In this document: in pieces, positions 1 to 10,831 of the stretch
Position numbering within the stretch: position 1 is the first letter of the stretch
How the letters are laid out: every line of letters starts with the position of its first letter
Assembly: GCF_001679485.1 (NCBI RefSeq)
Contig: NZ_LZOZ01000014.1
Span: 267,484-331,483 of the forward strand
From: Haemophilus sp. CCUG 60358
Lineage (GTDB): Bacteria; Pseudomonadota; Gammaproteobacteria; Enterobacterales; Pasteurellaceae
Reading direction: 5' to 3'
Length of the DNA stretch: 64,000 nucleotides
Made by a program: the position numbers and the translations under genes
The notes under the pieces: generated by a model
Seen by the model: the letters and a program-made list of their open reading frames with translations, nothing else
What the model was told of the DNA's origin: nothing
Databases searched by the model: none

Positions 1-471
1 GCAATTAAAGGCGAAAAAGGCGATAAAGGTGATGCTGGAAAATCTGCTTATGAGATCTGGAGAGACAATGGCAACACTGGCAAAACAGAACAACAATTTG
101 TGGGTAGTCTTAATGCTAATACGAAGTTAAAAGAGCGTGTTGATACCATTGAGAACACCGTACATAACCATAGCCGTGAAATCCAGCAAAACCGTAATGC
201 AATTGCGCAAGTCAATCGTGATATGCAAAAAATGAATAAAGAATTGCGTGCAGGTATTGCGGGTGCGATTGCAATTGGTAGTTTGTATCAAAATACCATT
301 CCAGGTAAAGAAACGATTTCTGCTGGGGTTGGTTCTTTTAAAGGACAAAATGCCGTTGCAGTAGGGTATTCTCGTTTATCTGATAATGGACGAGTTGGTG
401 TGAAAGCCAATCTTTCTATTAACTCAAGCGGAGATGCCGGAGCTGGGGCAAGTATTGGTTATACTTGGTAA
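1..471 (+). CDS. Trimeric autotransporter adhesin (YadA-like), C-terminal fragment
   Basis: The frame is open from base 1, so the gene begins outside the window and only its last 156 residues are seen. The first 12 codons encode collagen-like G-x-x repeats, followed by a GKSAYEIW...GNTGKTE block that is common in stalks of Haemophilus trimeric adhesins. A heptad coiled coil (about residues 40-75) leads into a glycine-rich beta-barrel ending in GASIGYTW, a typical YadA anchor with a C-terminal aromatic residue. Family knowledge: three chains form one 12-strand outer-membrane pore that exports the passenger, and these proteins usually bind host matrix or cells. The ligand cannot be read from this fragment. 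A terminator follows at 496-530. Confidence 0.9.
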   Translation, partial: AIKGEKGDKGDAGKSAYEIWRDNGNTGKTEQQFVGSLNANTKLKERVDTIENTVHNHSREIQQNRNAIAQVNRDMQKMNKELRAGIAGAIAIGSLYQNTIPGKETISAGVGSFKGQNAVAVGYSRLSDNGRVGVKANLSINSSGDAGAGASIGYTW

Positions 472-495
472 TACACTCTAACTCTGTAAAAAATC

Positions 496-530
496 TAGCC
501 TGTGAATGAAAATTCACAGGCTATTTTTTT
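496..530 (+). terminator. Rho-independent terminator after the adhesin
   Basis: An 11-bp inverted repeat (TAGCCTGTGAA at 496-506, TTCACAGGCTA at 513-523) with a short loop is followed by seven T. It separates the adhesin from the dcw cluster. Confidence 0.9.
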
Positions 531-579
531 ATTCTCTAAGATAACTCTTGATCTTATTAAATCTTCCTCTATTAATCGC

Positions 580-606
580 TTGCAACTTAAGCAAACAAAT
601 TATAAA
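580..606 (+). promoter_or_regulatory. Candidate Pmra promoter of the dcw cluster
   Basis: TTGCAA (580-585) and TATAAA (601-606) are spaced by 15 bp, shorter than ideal. Transcription would start near 613, just before the MraZ repeats, the arrangement described for the mra promoter of enterics. TACACT at 609-614 is an alternative -10 element. Confidence 0.4.
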
Positions 607-617
607 CTTACACTAGT

Positions 618-643
618 GTGGAGAAAAGTGGTGTTTTGTGGGG
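618..643 (+). promoter_or_regulatory. MraZ-binding box: three direct repeats at 10-bp spacing
   Basis: GTGGAG (618), GTGGTG (628) and GTGGGG (638) are direct repeats spaced exactly 10 bp apart with AT-rich linkers. MraZ is known to bind TGGGN direct repeats with 5-nt spacers upstream of its own gene, so this is a probable autoregulatory operator for the whole cluster. Two of the three copies are degenerate from TGGG. Confidence 0.8.
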
Positions 644-690
644 ATTTTTAGAAAAATTTCTCAAAATAAGTTCAATTTTTAAGGCGTAAT

Positions 691-1146
691 ATGTTTCGTG
701 GTGCAACAGCGGTTAATTTAGATTCTAAGGGACGCGTAGCGATCCCAACCCGCTATCGCTCTGAGATTCTTGAAAAGAATCAAGGGCAAATGGTTTGTAC
801 TGTGGATATTCGACAACCCTGCCTTTTACTTTATCCCCTTGATGAATGGGAAAAAATAGAACAAAAACTTCTCGCACTTTCTAACTTTGATCCTACCCAA
901 CGCCGTTTGCAACGAGTAATGCTTGGTCACGCTACTGAATGTGAGATGGATGCTCAGGGCCGTATTTTACTTAGTGGACCATTACGTCAACATGCAAAAT
1001 TAGAAAAAGGTTTAATGTTGGTTGGGCAACTTAATAAATTTGAAATTTGGAGTGCTGTAGAATGGCATGCCCAAATTGAAGAAGATATGGAAATTGGTTC
1101 AAGTGCAGATTTTGTGTCTGAGGCTTTGAAAGATTTCTCATTATAG
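691..1146 (+). CDS. mraZ: Transcriptional regulator MraZ
   Basis: This 151-residue protein (E. coli 152) has two AbrB/SpoVT-like half domains, each with the D-x-x-G-R signature (D11-R15 and D87-R91). It forms a ring oligomer that binds the repeats just upstream and represses the mra promoter, so it sets dcw transcription. It is the first gene of the cluster, and rsmH follows after 37 bases. The start is the only ATG that gives the family N-terminus MFRGA. The upstream purine stretch is a weak ribosome site. Confidence 0.97.
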   Translation: MFRGATAVNLDSKGRVAIPTRYRSEILEKNQGQMVCTVDIRQPCLLLYPLDEWEKIEQKLLALSNFDPTQRRLQRVMLGHATECEMDAQGRILLSGPLRQHAKLEKGLMLVGQLNKFEIWSAVEWHAQIEEDMEIGSSADFVSEALKDFSL

Positions 1147-1183
1147 AAAATGATTCACCGTTTTTTACTTTTATATTGTATTT

Positions 1184-2152
1184 ATGGATACCGAAAATTC
1201 CTTTTCTTCACCTGAACATATCACAGTTTTACTTCACGAAGCCGTGAATGGCTTGGTATTGAAGGAAAATGGAATTTATATTGACGGTACTTTTGGCCGT
1301 GGTGGTCATTCTCGTCTAATTCTCTCCCAGCTTTCTAAAAATGGTCGTTTAATTGCGGTTGATCGTGATCCGCGTGCGATTGCTGAAGCTGAAAAAATTC
1401 AAGACCCTCGTTTTCATATTGAACATAATAGCTTTTCACACATTCCAGGCATCTGTCAAAAACTCGATTTAGTTGGTAAAATTGACGGTATTTTGCTGGA
1501 TTTAGGCGTGTCATCTCCACAGCTTGATGAAGCCGAGCGTGGTTTCAGTTTTATGAAAGATGGCCCGTTAGATATGCGTATGGATACCACACAAGGTTTA
1601 TCAGCGGCAGAGTGGCTAAAACAAGTATCCGTTGATGATTTAACTTGGGTGTTAAAAACCTTCGGCGAAGAGCGTTTTGCAAAACGAATTGCCACTGCCA
1701 TCGTAGAATTTAATAAAAGTGCGGTCAAAAATGGCACAGAATGTTTAAGTCGTACTTCTCAGCTCGCTGAATTAATTGCTCAATCTGTTCCGTTTAAAGA
1801 TAAACATAAGCATCCAGCGACTCGTAGTTTCCAAGCCATTCGAATTTATATTAATGCAGAATTAGATGAGTTAGAAAGTGTATTAAATTCTGCATTAGAT
1901 ATGTTGGCCCCAGAAGGGCGTTTATCGATTATCAGTTTCCATTCACTTGAAGACAGAATGGTAAAACATTTCATGCGTAAGCAAAGCAAAGGCGAGGATA
2001 TTCCAAGAGGTTTACCACTACGTGAAGATCAAATTCAACGTAATCAAAAGTTAAAAATCATTGGTAAAGCGATTCAGCCGAGTGAGGCAGAAATTTCGGC
2101 AAATCCACGCTCAAGAAGTGCGGTTTTACGTATTGCGGAAAGGGTGAAATAA
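1184..2152 (+). CDS. rsmH: 16S rRNA m4C1402 methyltransferase RsmH (MraW)
   Basis: The protein is 322 residues long. It carries the SAM-binding loop [10 protein letters not shown] (34-43), the [11 protein letters not shown] block, and the late [11 protein letters not shown] motif typical of RsmH. It N4-methylates C1402 in the decoding centre of 16S rRNA, using S-adenosylmethionine. The start lacks a clear Shine-Dalgarno sequence, but the N-terminus aligns with the remembered H. influenzae protein. A 1-base gap to ftsL suggests coupled translation. An uptake signal lies inside the gene at 1717-1725 and another near its end at 2116-2124. Confidence 0.97.
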   Translation: MDTENSFSSPEHITVLLHEAVNGLVLKENGIYIDGTFGRGGHSRLILSQLSKNGRLIAVDRDPRAIAEAEKIQDPRFHIEHNSFSHIPGICQKLDLVGKIDGILLDLGVSSPQLDEAERGFSFMKDGPLDMRMDTTQGLSAAEWLKQVSVDDLTWVLKTFGEERFAKRIATAIVEFNKSAVKNGTECLSRTSQLAELIAQSVPFKDKHKHPATRSFQAIRIYINAELDELESVLNSALDMLAPEGRLSIISFHSLEDRMVKHFMRKQSKGEDIPRGLPLREDQIQRNQKLKIIGKAIQPSEAEISANPRSRSAVLRIAERVK

Positions 2153-2153
2153 G

Positions 2154-2474
2154 ATGTTAGAAAATAGCGAACGTTATCCTTTACAACATATTCTCGTTGA
2201 AGATATTTTTTCTTCTAATAAATTAATTGTCGTCTTACTTTTATTAATTTTAGCTTCTGCAATGGGCACAATTTGGATGACGCATCAAACACGGGGCCTA
2301 ATTTCTGAAAACGGGCAGTTGGTATTACAACACCAAGCCCTTGAAAACGAATATCGCAATTTGCAATTACAAGAAGCAACCGAAAGTGATAATACAAGAG
2401 TTGAATCCATTGCAATCGGTACATTAAAAATGCAACGTGTTCAAAGTGAACAAGAAGTGGTTATTTTTGAATAG
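2154..2474 (+). CDS. ftsL: Cell division protein FtsL
   Basis: This 106-residue bitopic membrane protein has a short cytoplasmic N-terminus, one transmembrane segment (about residues 23-42) and a periplasmic coiled coil. Position and topology, rather than sequence motifs, identify it, as usual for this fast-evolving family. It forms the FtsQLB complex that activates septal FtsWI synthesis. It starts 1 base after rsmH, and ftsI follows 14 bases after its stop. Confidence 0.93.
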   Translation: MLENSERYPLQHILVEDIFSSNKLIVVLLLLILASAMGTIWMTHQTRGLISENGQLVLQHQALENEYRNLQLQEATESDNTRVESIAIGTLKMQRVQSEQEVVIFE

Positions 2475-2488
2475 GGATTTTGAATAAA

Positions 2489-4309
2489 ATGGTTAGATTT
2501 AATTCCTCTAAGAAACCAGGAAAGCCAAAGAAAACAATTAGAAAATTGGCTCAACCTGCGTCAGTAAAACCGAACAAACCGAAAATGGTGTTTGAGAAAT
2601 GCTTCCTTCGTGGTCGTTATCTCATCGCGACAAGTTTTATTTTCTTAGGCTTAGGCGCATTAGTGGCTCGTGCTGCTTATGTGCAATCTGTTAATTCTGA
2701 AACCCTATCTGGTGAAGCGGACAAACGTTCATTACGTAAAGATGATGTGCTTTCTGTTCGTGGTTCAATTTTAGATCGTAATGGCCAATTGTTATCGGTG
2801 AGTGTGCCGATGAGCGCGATCGTAGCTGAACCTCGTTTAATGTTAAAAGAAAATGCATTAGAGGATAAAGAACGTATCAAAGCCCTTGCTAACGAATTAA
2901 ATATGACACCTGCTGAGTTGGTGAAAAAAATTGAGAAAAATCCAAAATCAGGTTTCTTGTATTTAGCACGTCAAGTAGAAGCGGGCAAAGCAAATTATAT
3001 CCGTGACCTCAAAATTAAAGGTATTTCATTAGAAACTGAACCACGTCGTTTTTATCCACGTGTAGAAGAAGCGGCTCAATTAATCGGCTTTACCAACATT
3101 GATGGTAAAGGGATTGAAGGCGTTGAGGCAAGTTTCAACTCAATGTTAGTGGGGAAAGACGGTGCGCGTGTTGTACGTAAAGACAAACGTGGTAACGTGG
3201 TTGAGCATATTGCAGATGAGAAAAAATACGATGCACAAGATGTAACCTTAAGTATCGATGAAAAATTGCAATCCATGGTGTATCGCGAAATCAAAAAAGC
3301 GGTAACTGAGAACAAAGCTGAATCTGGTACTGCGGTACTGGTAGATGTGCGTACGGGTGAAGTATTAGCAATGGCGACGGCGCCTTCTTACAATCCAAAT
3401 AACTTGGCTAATGTGAAAGATGAATTAAAACGTAACCGTGCGATTACGGATACCTTTGAGCCAGGTTCGACAGTAAAACCTTTCGTTGTTTTGACCGCAC
3501 TTCAACGTGGTGCCGCGAGACGTGATGAAGTAATTAATACAGGTTCATTTACTGTGAGTGGTAAAGAAATCGTGGACGTGGCACCTCGCCCACAACAAAC
3601 CTTAGATGAAATTTTGATTAACTCCAGTAACCGTGGTGTGAGTCGTCTTGCGTTACGTATGCCACCTTCTGCATTAATGGAAACTTACCAAAATGCGGGC
3701 TTAGGTAAAGATACAGAGTTAGGCTTAATTGGTGAACAACGTGGTGTATTAAATGCAAACCGTAAACGTTGGGCAGATATCGAACGTGCTACTGTGGCTT
3801 ATGGTTATGGTATCACTTCAACACCATTACAAATTGCACGCGCTTATGCAACTTTAGGTAGCTTCGGGATTTATCGTCCGCTTTCTATCACAAAAGTCGA
3901 TCCGCCAGTCATTGGTCAACGTGTCTTCTCTGAAAAAATTACGAAAGACGTCGTGGGTATGTTAGAGAAAGTGGCAATCAAAAATAAACGTGCGATGGTT
4001 GAAGGTTATCGTGTTGGTGTGAAAACAGGTACAGCGCGTAAAATTGAGAATGGTCACTATGTTAATAAATATGTAGCATTTACAGCAGGTATTGCACCAA
4101 TTAGCGATCCACGTTATGCATTAGTTATTTTGATTAACGATCCGAAAGCAGGGCAGTACTATGGTGGTGCGGTATCTGCACCGGTATTCTCGAGCATTAT
4201 GGGTTATACCTTACGTGCTAATGGTATTGCACCAGATGCAGAACCAACAGAAAAAACAGCAAGACGTACCGTTCGCTTAAGCGATCAAAAATTTGAAAAA
4301 ATGAATTAA
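2489..4309 (+). CDS. ftsI: Septal peptidoglycan transpeptidase FtsI (PBP3)
   Basis: FtsI is the class B penicillin-binding protein that cross-links septal peptidoglycan with FtsW. I placed the start at ATG 2489 (606 residues), not the in-frame TTG at 2480, because AGGGA at 2473-2477 is too close to the TTG. The choice also puts the catalytic motifs at the residue numbers remembered for H. influenzae: S327-T-V-K, S379-S-N and K512-T-G. It has a cytoplasmic basic tail, one transmembrane segment (about 43-65), a dimerisation domain and the transpeptidase domain. R517, N526, S385 and L389 are wild type for beta-lactam susceptibility; residue 377 is Ile. Confidence 0.98.
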   Translation: MVRFNSSKKPGKPKKTIRKLAQPASVKPNKPKMVFEKCFLRGRYLIATSFIFLGLGALVARAAYVQSVNSETLSGEADKRSLRKDDVLSVRGSILDRNGQLLSVSVPMSAIVAEPRLMLKENALEDKERIKALANELNMTPAELVKKIEKNPKSGFLYLARQVEAGKANYIRDLKIKGISLETEPRRFYPRVEEAAQLIGFTNIDGKGIEGVEASFNSMLVGKDGARVVRKDKRGNVVEHIADEKKYDAQDVTLSIDEKLQSMVYREIKKAVTENKAESGTAVLVDVRTGEVLAMATAPSYNPNNLANVKDELKRNRAITDTFEPGSTVKPFVVLTALQRGAARRDEVINTGSFTVSGKEIVDVAPRPQQTLDEILINSSNRGVSRLALRMPPSALMETYQNAGLGKDTELGLIGEQRGVLNANRKRWADIERATVAYGYGITSTPLQIARAYATLGSFGIYRPLSITKVDPPVIGQRVFSEKITKDVVGMLEKVAIKNKRAMVEGYRVGVKTGTARKIENGHYVNKYVAFTAGIAPISDPRYALVILINDPKAGQYYGGAVSAPVFSSIMGYTLRANGIAPDAEPTEKTARRTVRLSDQKFEKMN

Positions 4310-4323
4310 GAAAAGGCAAAACA

Positions 4324-5793
4324 ATGAAAAAATTGACCGCACTTTTTGATCTTCCGGTGCTTTCAGACATTAATGTGAAGGCGATGGTGTTAGACAGCCG
4401 CAAAGTGACCCAAGGTGATTTGTTTGTGGCAGTAAAAGGGCATCGTTTTGATGCGAGTCAATTTGTTCCTCAAGCCATCTCTTCTGGCGCAAGTGCGGTC
4501 GTTTTAGAAACAGATTTAGAAAACGAGCATTTGAGCATCCAATGGCAAAATAATGTGCCTGTGATTTATTATTATCATTTATCTGCCAATCTTTCTGCAT
4601 TGGCAGGTCAATTCTATGAGCATCCTTCCGAAAAACTGACGCTAGTTGGTGTAACTGGAACAAACGGTAAAACCACCGTTTCTCAATTATTAGCTCAATG
4701 GGTAACGCTATTCGGCCGTAAAGCAGCCGTCATGGGCACCATTGGCAATGGTTTATTGGGTCAAATTAAAGAGGCAAAAAACACCACAGGTTCAGCCGTT
4801 GAAGTTCAAGAAAACCTCGCTGATTTTGTAGAGAAAGGGGCTGATTTTGCTTCTATTGAAGTGTCTTCGCATGGTTTAGTTCAACACCGTGTTGAAGCCC
4901 TTAAATTTAAAGCCGCTATTTTTACCAATTTAAGTCGTGATCATTTGGATTATCACGATACAATGGAAAAGTATGCTGAAGCTAAAAAACGCTTTTTCAT
5001 TGATTTAGCACCCGAATTACAAATTCTCAATGCTGACGATCCTATTGGGGCTGCGTGGTTAAGTGAATTACCAAATGGTATTGCAGTCAGCTGTCGCTCA
5101 GATTTTCAACCAACTTCTAAACAATGGCTTTATGCAACACAGATTCGTTTTACTCACGAAGGTGCGGTGATTGATGTTGCTTCAAGTTGGGGTAATGGCA
5201 CATTACATAGCCCATTAATTGGCGCTTTTAACGTGAGTAATCTGCTGTTAGCCACGGCTGTTTTATTGGCTTTAGGTTATTCTTTCGATGATCTTATCCG
5301 TACTGTTTCACAGCTAAAAGGGGTAAATGGAAGAATGGAATTGATTAAAAAAGTAGGAAAACCAACAGTTATCGTTGATTATGCCCATACTCCAGACGCA
5401 TTAGAAAAAGCATTAAATGCCGCGCGTGAACATTGTAAAGGCAAACTTTGGTGCATTTTTGGTTGTGGCGGTGATCGTGATGCAGGCAAGCGTCCGTTGA
5501 TGGCAAAAGTGGCTGAGCAGTTTGCAGATTTAGTGATCGTAACCCAAGATAATCCGCGCACAGAAGACCCAAATAAAATTGAAGCCGATATCCTTACGGG
5601 TTTTAGTCGAATGGAAGATGTTGGAGTGATTCCGGATCGCGAAGAAGCCATCAAATTTACCATTGAGAATGCGGTTGAAAATGATGTGATTGTGATTGCC
5701 GGTAAAGGTCATGAAAACTATCAAATCATTGGAGATAAAACACTTCATTTCTCCGATCAAGAAGTGGCTGAAGCTTATTTAACGAAAAAATAA
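4324..5793 (+). CDS. murE: UDP-MurNAc-L-Ala-D-Glu:meso-diaminopimelate ligase MurE
   Basis: This 489-residue cytoplasmic Mur ligase adds the third amino acid of the stem peptide. The ATP loop [10 protein letters not shown] spans residues 109-118, and D409-N-P-R is the motif that selects meso-diaminopimelate over lysine, as expected for a Gram-negative. GHE near the C-terminus is also conserved. It sits 14 bases after ftsI and 8 bases before murF within the dcw operon. Uptake signals lie at 4336-4344 and 4491-4499. Confidence 0.98.
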   Translation: MKKLTALFDLPVLSDINVKAMVLDSRKVTQGDLFVAVKGHRFDASQFVPQAISSGASAVVLETDLENEHLSIQWQNNVPVIYYYHLSANLSALAGQFYEHPSEKLTLVGVTGTNGKTTVSQLLAQWVTLFGRKAAVMGTIGNGLLGQIKEAKNTTGSAVEVQENLADFVEKGADFASIEVSSHGLVQHRVEALKFKAAIFTNLSRDHLDYHDTMEKYAEAKKRFFIDLAPELQILNADDPIGAAWLSELPNGIAVSCRSDFQPTSKQWLYATQIRFTHEGAVIDVASSWGNGTLHSPLIGAFNVSNLLLATAVLLALGYSFDDLIRTVSQLKGVNGRMELIKKVGKPTVIVDYAHTPDALEKALNAAREHCKGKLWCIFGCGGDRDAGKRPLMAKVAEQFADLVIVTQDNPRTEDPNKIEADILTGFSRMEDVGVIPDREEAIKFTIENAVENDVIVIAGKGHENYQIIGDKTLHFSDQEVAEAYLTKK

Positions 5794-5801
5794 AAAATAG
5801 A

Positions 5802-7172
5802 ATGATTAAATTAACTACCCAACAGCTTGCTCAAATTTTAAATGCTAATCTTATTGGAGATGAGCAGGCCGTTGTTGAAAATATCAATACGGATACGCGT
5901 AAATCGGTATCTAACTCACTTTTCTTTGCATTAAAAGGTGAGCATTTTGATGCACATCAATACTTAGATAAAGCCGTTGAGCAAGGTGCGACAGCCTTAG
6001 TTGTGCAACAAGCCAACACTGAAATAGCAACGCCACAATTGGTTGTTGCAGATACGCGCTTAGCCCTTGGTCAATTAGCAAAATGGTTACGTGAAAAAAT
6101 TAATCCTCGTACTGTGGCGATGACAGGTTCATCGGGTAAAACTACGGTGAAAGAGATGACAGCATCCATTCTGCAACAAACAGCGGGCAATCCTGAAGCT
6201 GTGTTATTCACTAATGGTAATTTCAACAACGATATTGGCGTACCATTAACGTTATTACGCTTAACCGAACAACATAAATTTGCCGTTATTGAATTAGGTG
6301 CCAATCATCAAGGTGAAATTGATTACACCACGCATCTTGCTCAGCCTGAAGCCGCATTAGTGAATAATGTAGCGGCTGCACATTTAGAAGGATTTGGTTC
6401 AATTGAAGGTGTAGCACGTGCGAAAGGGGAAATCTATCGTGGTTTAACCCCAAATGGTGTAGCCATTATTAACAGTGAACATGATTATATTGAATTGTGG
6501 CAAAAAGAAATAGGTTCCCATGCTATTCAATATTTTAATGGTCGTGATTACAAAGCTGAAAATGTAAAACATTCACCTAATGGCTCAACCTTTACGTTAG
6601 TTTCACCAAAAGGTCGCATTGAAATTAATTTGCCTTATTTAGGTGAGCATAATGTAAAAAATGCGTTGGCAGCGACCGCACTTGCTATGAATGTGGGCGC
6701 GAGTCTTGCTGATGTAAAAGTAGGTCTTGAACATCGTTCTCAAGTAAAAGGACGATTATTCCCGATTCAAGTGAATGAAAATCTCCTTTTATTAGATGAT
6801 ACTTACAATGCGAATGTCGATTCCTTGCAAGCGTCGATCGATGTTTTAAAAGGTTATGATGCTTTCCGTATTCTACTCGTGGGCGATATGAAAGAATTAG
6901 GCGAGGATAGCCTAAAATGCCATCAACAAGTGGGTGAGCACGCTAAACAAGCTAAATTAGATTTAGTGCTTTCTTACGGAACGGAAAGTGCGGTCATTTC
7001 TGAAGCTGTTTTGGGAAAACATTTTACAGATAAAGCTGAATTGACAGCTTATGCGTTAGATATTATTAAACAGAAATTACAAGAAAACCAAAAAGTCGTC
7101 GTATTAGCGAAAGGCTCGCGCTCAATGAAAATGGAAGAGACGATTTATTCATTAAAGGATAGCTTATGTTAG
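5802..7172 (+). CDS. murF: UDP-MurNAc-tripeptide:D-Ala-D-Ala ligase MurF
   Basis: MurF (456 residues) adds the D-alanyl-D-alanine dipeptide to the UDP-MurNAc-tripeptide. The ATP loop MTGSSGKTT is at 107-115, the Mur ligase central motif [10 protein letters not shown] is near 165, and the C-terminal [10 protein letters not shown] block is typical of MurF. It overlaps mraY by 7 bases, so the two genes are probably translationally coupled. Uptake signals at 6675-6683 and 6986-6994 lie inside the coding sequence. Confidence 0.98.
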   Translation: MIKLTTQQLAQILNANLIGDEQAVVENINTDTRKSVSNSLFFALKGEHFDAHQYLDKAVEQGATALVVQQANTEIATPQLVVADTRLALGQLAKWLREKINPRTVAMTGSSGKTTVKEMTASILQQTAGNPEAVLFTNGNFNNDIGVPLTLLRLTEQHKFAVIELGANHQGEIDYTTHLAQPEAALVNNVAAAHLEGFGSIEGVARAKGEIYRGLTPNGVAIINSEHDYIELWQKEIGSHAIQYFNGRDYKAENVKHSPNGSTFTLVSPKGRIEINLPYLGEHNVKNALAATALAMNVGASLADVKVGLEHRSQVKGRLFPIQVNENLLLLDDTYNANVDSLQASIDVLKGYDAFRILLVGDMKELGEDSLKCHQQVGEHAKQAKLDLVLSYGTESAVISEAVLGKHFTDKAELTAYALDIIKQKLQENQKVVVLAKGSRSMKMEETIYSLKDSLC

Positions 7173-8248
7173 TTTGGCTTGCTGAATATTTAGTTCGCTA
7201 TGAAACGGCATTCAATGCCATTTCCTATATTACCGTACGTGCGATTTTGGCATTATTGACCGCACTTTTCATTTCTTTATGGATTGGTCCTAAAGTAATC
7301 AAACGCCTTCAAATTTTAAAATTTGGCCAAGAAGTGCGTAATGACGGTCCTGAAAGCCACTTTGCGAAAAAAGGCACCCCAACCATGGGCGGTGTGATGA
7401 TTTTATTCTCCATTGGTGTGAGTACTTTATTGTGGGCCAACTTAGCGAATCTTTATGTTTGGATTTGCTTATTTGTGCTGTTTGGTTACGGTGCAATTGG
7501 CTTTGTGGATGATTTCCGTAAAATCACACGTAAAAATACCGATGGTTTAATTGCGCGTTGGAAATATTTCTGGATGTCAGTAGTCGCATTAGTGGCGATC
7601 ATTTGGTTGTATTGGTTAGGTCATGATACCGATGCAACGCGTTTAGTGATTCCATTCTTTAAAGATATCATGCCGCAATTAGGTTTATTCTATATTGTGT
7701 TGTCTTACTTTGTGATTGTGGGCACAGGTAATGCGGTAAACTTAACCGACGGTTTAGATGGTCTTGCAATTATGCCAACAGCGTTAGTCGCAGGTGCATT
7801 TGCTTTAATCGCATGGGCGACCGGTAACGTTAATTTTGCAGAATACTTACATATTCCTTATATCAAATATAGTTCTGAAGTGGTGGTGTTCTGTACCGCA
7901 ATCGTAGGCGCGGGCTTAGGTTTCTTATGGTTTAATACTTATCCGGCTCAAGTCTTTATGGGCGATGTAGGCTCCCTTGCACTTGGTGGCGCACTCGGTG
8001 TTGTTGCCATCCTTGTTCGTCAAGAATTCTTATTAGTGATTATGGGCGGTGTATTTGTTGTTGAAGCCTTGTCTGTGATTTTGCAAGTAGGTTCTTACAA
8101 GTTAAGAAAACAACGTATTTTCAGAATGGCACCAATTCATCACCACTTTGAATTAAAAGGTTGGCCAGAACCTAGAGTGATTATCCGGTTTTGGATTATT
8201 TCCTTGATGTTGGTGTTGATGGGGCTTGTAACGCTCAAACTAAGATAA
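7166..8248 (+). CDS. mraY: Phospho-MurNAc-pentapeptide translocase MraY
   Basis: MraY (360 residues) is a polytopic inner-membrane enzyme that moves phospho-MurNAc-pentapeptide to undecaprenyl phosphate, making lipid I. About ten hydrophobic segments are visible. Conserved polar loops include FVDDFRK with its Asp pair, [13 protein letters not shown], and the late APIHHHFE histidine-rich motif. It overlaps murF at its start. A small hairpin lies between it and murD. Confidence 0.98.
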   Translation: MLVWLAEYLVRYETAFNAISYITVRAILALLTALFISLWIGPKVIKRLQILKFGQEVRNDGPESHFAKKGTPTMGGVMILFSIGVSTLLWANLANLYVWICLFVLFGYGAIGFVDDFRKITRKNTDGLIARWKYFWMSVVALVAIIWLYWLGHDTDATRLVIPFFKDIMPQLGLFYIVLSYFVIVGTGNAVNLTDGLDGLAIMPTALVAGAFALIAWATGNVNFAEYLHIPYIKYSSEVVVFCTAIVGAGLGFLWFNTYPAQVFMGDVGSLALGGALGVVAILVRQEFLLVIMGGVFVVEALSVILQVGSYKLRKQRIFRMAPIHHHFELKGWPEPRVIIRFWIISLMLVLMGLVTLKLR

Positions 8249-8255
8249 TTTTGTA

Positions 8256-8274
8256 GGGTGCACTTGTTGCACCC
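8256..8274. repeat. Small intergenic hairpin between mraY and murD
   Basis: GGGTGCA (8256-8262) and TGCACCC (8268-8274) form a perfect 7-bp stem with a 5-base loop. No T tract follows, so it is not a classical terminator. It may be an mRNA processing or stability element inside the operon, or a dispersed repeat. Confidence 0.5.
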
Positions 8275-8309
8275 TGCGTGATCCCAGAATACGAGAGAAG
8301 AAAAACAAC

Positions 8310-9623
8310 ATGACAACTCTATATCAAAATAAAACTATCACCATTATAGGCCTTGGAAAAACAGGCCTTTCTTGCGTTGAATATCTGCAATCTCAACAAG
8401 CTAATATTCGTGTGATTGATACACGCCAATATCCAGCAGGTGCGGATAAATTACCTAAAAATGTTCTCTTACATACAGGTAGCCTAAATCAACAATGGTT
8501 ACTTGAAAGCGATATTATTGTCATTAGCCCAGGGCTCGCGGTAAAAACACCTGAAATTCAGACCGCACTTTCAGCTGGCGTAGAAGTGATTGGAGATATC
8601 GAATTATTCTGCCGAGCAGCAACGAAGCCAATTGTAGGAATTACTGGTTCTAACGGTAAAAGCACCGTGACAACATTAGTCTATGAAATGGCAAAAGCGG
8701 CCGGAATAAAAGTGGGAATGGGGGGAAACATTGGTATCCCTGCGTTGTCATTATTAAATGAAGATTGCGATCTTTATGTCTTAGAACTTTCCAGTTTCCA
8801 ACTTGAAACCACTTATAGTTTGAAAGCGGATGCAGCGACTGTGCTTAATGTGACTGAAGATCACATGGATCGCTATGTGGATTTAGAAGATTATCGCCAA
8901 GCAAAATTACGCATTTACCACAATGCAGAAACAGCAGTAGTGAACTTAGAAGACGAACTCACGTTTGGCGAAGGTGAAAATCAAGCTAGGAAGGTTGTGT
9001 CTTTTGCTGAAAATCAAGCTGATTACTGGCTAAAAACCGAAAACGGTAAACAGTACTTAATGGCGAAAGAGGAAGTAATTTTACCTTGTGATGAAGCGAC
9101 TTTAGTTGGTCGTCATAATTACATGAATATTTTAGCTGCAACAGCATTAGCACAAGCAGTAGGCATAAATTTAGAGCCAATTCGTACCGCACTTCGTCAA
9201 TTTAAAGGCTTAGATCATCGTTTCCAATTAGCCCATCAAGCGAATGGCATTCGTTGGATTAATGATTCTAAAGCCACCAATGTAGGTAGCACCGTTGCAG
9301 CATTAGCGGGTTTATATGTTGAGGGAACGTTACACCTTTTATTAGGTGGTGATGGTAAAGGCGCAGATTTTTCTGAACTCGCTGATTTAATCAATCAACC
9401 TCATATTTCAACGTATTGTTTTGGTCGTGATGGCAAACAACTTGCGGCACTTTCAAGCCAAAGTCATTTGTTTGAAACCATGGAGCAAGCCATTTCATTT
9501 TTACGTCCACATTTAAAATCAGGTGATATGGTGTTATTATCTCCTGCTTGTGCAAGTTTGGATCAATTTGCCTCTTTTGAAAAACGTGGCGAAGAGTTTA
9601 CTCGTTTAGCAAAATTAGCTTAA
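8310..9623 (+). CDS. murD: UDP-MurNAc-L-alanine:D-glutamate ligase MurD
   Basis: MurD (437 residues) adds D-glutamate to UDP-MurNAc-L-alanine. An N-terminal Rossmann-like UDP-binding domain starts with GLGKTGLS, the ATP loop [10 protein letters not shown] is at 110-119, and the NDSKATNV motif marks the C-terminal ligase domain. A purine-rich AGAGAAGAA stretch precedes the ATG. It lies 61 bases after mraY and 15 bases before ftsW. Uptake signals are at 8562-8570 and 9186-9194. Confidence 0.98.
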   Translation: MTTLYQNKTITIIGLGKTGLSCVEYLQSQQANIRVIDTRQYPAGADKLPKNVLLHTGSLNQQWLLESDIIVISPGLAVKTPEIQTALSAGVEVIGDIELFCRAATKPIVGITGSNGKSTVTTLVYEMAKAAGIKVGMGGNIGIPALSLLNEDCDLYVLELSSFQLETTYSLKADAATVLNVTEDHMDRYVDLEDYRQAKLRIYHNAETAVVNLEDELTFGEGENQARKVVSFAENQADYWLKTENGKQYLMAKEEVILPCDEATLVGRHNYMNILAATALAQAVGINLEPIRTALRQFKGLDHRFQLAHQANGIRWINDSKATNVGSTVAALAGLYVEGTLHLLLGGDGKGADFSELADLINQPHISTYCFGRDGKQLAALSSQSHLFETMEQAISFLRPHLKSGDMVLLSPACASLDQFASFEKRGEEFTRLAKLA

Positions 9624-9638
9624 AGAATTAGGGGAGTA

Positions 9639-10823
9639 ATGGAATTTATCAATAAAATTAAACAAAATTATGAACAATGGGCGAGAGTGACGCCGCAAGG
9701 ATTACTTTACGATCGCGCATTGTTTTGGCTTTTTGTCGTGCTATTGCTGATTGGTTTAGTAGCGGTAACTTCTGCTTCAATGCCTTACAGTGCACGCGTA
9801 TTTAATGATACATTCTATTTTGCTAAACGTGATGCCGTTTATGTCTTGCTTTCTTTAGCAACCTGCTATTTAACTCTCCAAATTTCTTCTTCTCAATGGG
9901 AAAAGCGGCACGCCAAAATTTTCTTATTGGCAATTGTATTATTGATACTAGTTCTTATGGTTGGAACCTCTGTTAATGGGGCAAAACGTTGGATTTCTTT
10001 AGGTATTTTAAATTTCCAGCCGGCAGAATTTGCTAAGCTAGCTTTAACTTGTTTCCTCGCGAGTTATTTTACGCGTCGTTATGATGAGGTTAGAGGTAAA
10101 AAATTCAGTGCGGTTAAGCCTTTCATTGTGATGGGGATATTAGGTGTATTCTTACTCGCTCAACCTGACTTAGGGAGTACAGTGGTACTATTTGTGATCA
10201 CTTTCGGTATGCTTTTTATTGTCGGTGCAAATTTTTGGCAATTTATTTTGCTAATTGGTACAGGCATACTTCTCTTTATTTGGTTAGTCCTTTCTGCCTC
10301 TTATCGTTTAAAACGGTTTACCGGTTTCTTAGAACCGTTTAAAGATCCTTACGGAACAGGATTCCAGCTGACTAACTCTTTGATGGCCTTTGGTCGTGGT
10401 GAAATTAGTGGGGAAGGGCTCGGTAACTCCATTCAAAAACTCGATTATCTTCCTGAAGCACATACTGACTTTATCATGGCGATTATTGGTGAAGAATTCG
10501 GTTTTATTGGTATTTTTGTTGTTGTCATTCTTTTAGGTTTATTGATTTTCCGTGCGATGAAAATTGGACGTGAATCCCTCATGTTAGAGCAACGTTTCCG
10601 TGGCTTTTTTGCTTTAGGCATTAGTTTCTGGATTTTCTTCCAAGGTTTCGTCAATCTAGGCATGGCCTTAGGGATGTTACCAACAAAAGGTTTAACTTTC
10701 CCGTTAGTGAGCTACGGTGGTTCAAGTATCATTATTATGTCGGCAACCGTGGGAATTTTATTGCGTATTGACCATGAAAATAGATTACAACGTGGTGGTC
10801 AGGCACGTTTGAGAGATGATTAG
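9639..10823 (+). CDS. ftsW: Septal peptidoglycan glycosyltransferase FtsW
   Basis: FtsW (394 residues) is a SEDS-family polytopic membrane protein that polymerises lipid II at the septum with FtsI. About ten transmembrane helices are seen. SEDS landmarks include NGAKRWI near residue 115, the [13 protein letters not shown] block, [14 protein letters not shown] sequence with its conserved Asp, and the final LVSYGGSS. The start has a good GGGGAG ribosome site. It is followed by murG after 8 bases. Confidence 0.97.
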   Translation: MEFINKIKQNYEQWARVTPQGLLYDRALFWLFVVLLLIGLVAVTSASMPYSARVFNDTFYFAKRDAVYVLLSLATCYLTLQISSSQWEKRHAKIFLLAIVLLILVLMVGTSVNGAKRWISLGILNFQPAEFAKLALTCFLASYFTRRYDEVRGKKFSAVKPFIVMGILGVFLLAQPDLGSTVVLFVITFGMLFIVGANFWQFILLIGTGILLFIWLVLSASYRLKRFTGFLEPFKDPYGTGFQLTNSLMAFGRGEISGEGLGNSIQKLDYLPEAHTDFIMAIIGEEFGFIGIFVVVILLGLLIFRAMKIGRESLMLEQRFRGFFALGISFWIFFQGFVNLGMALGMLPTKGLTFPLVSYGGSSIIIMSATVGILLRIDHENRLQRGGQARLRDD

Positions 10824-10831
10824 GGATATTT

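Noticed and set aside
2480..2491. TTG as the ftsI start
   Set aside because: AGGGA is only 2-3 bases before the TTG, and the ATG at 2489 places all catalytic motifs at the H. influenzae residue numbers.
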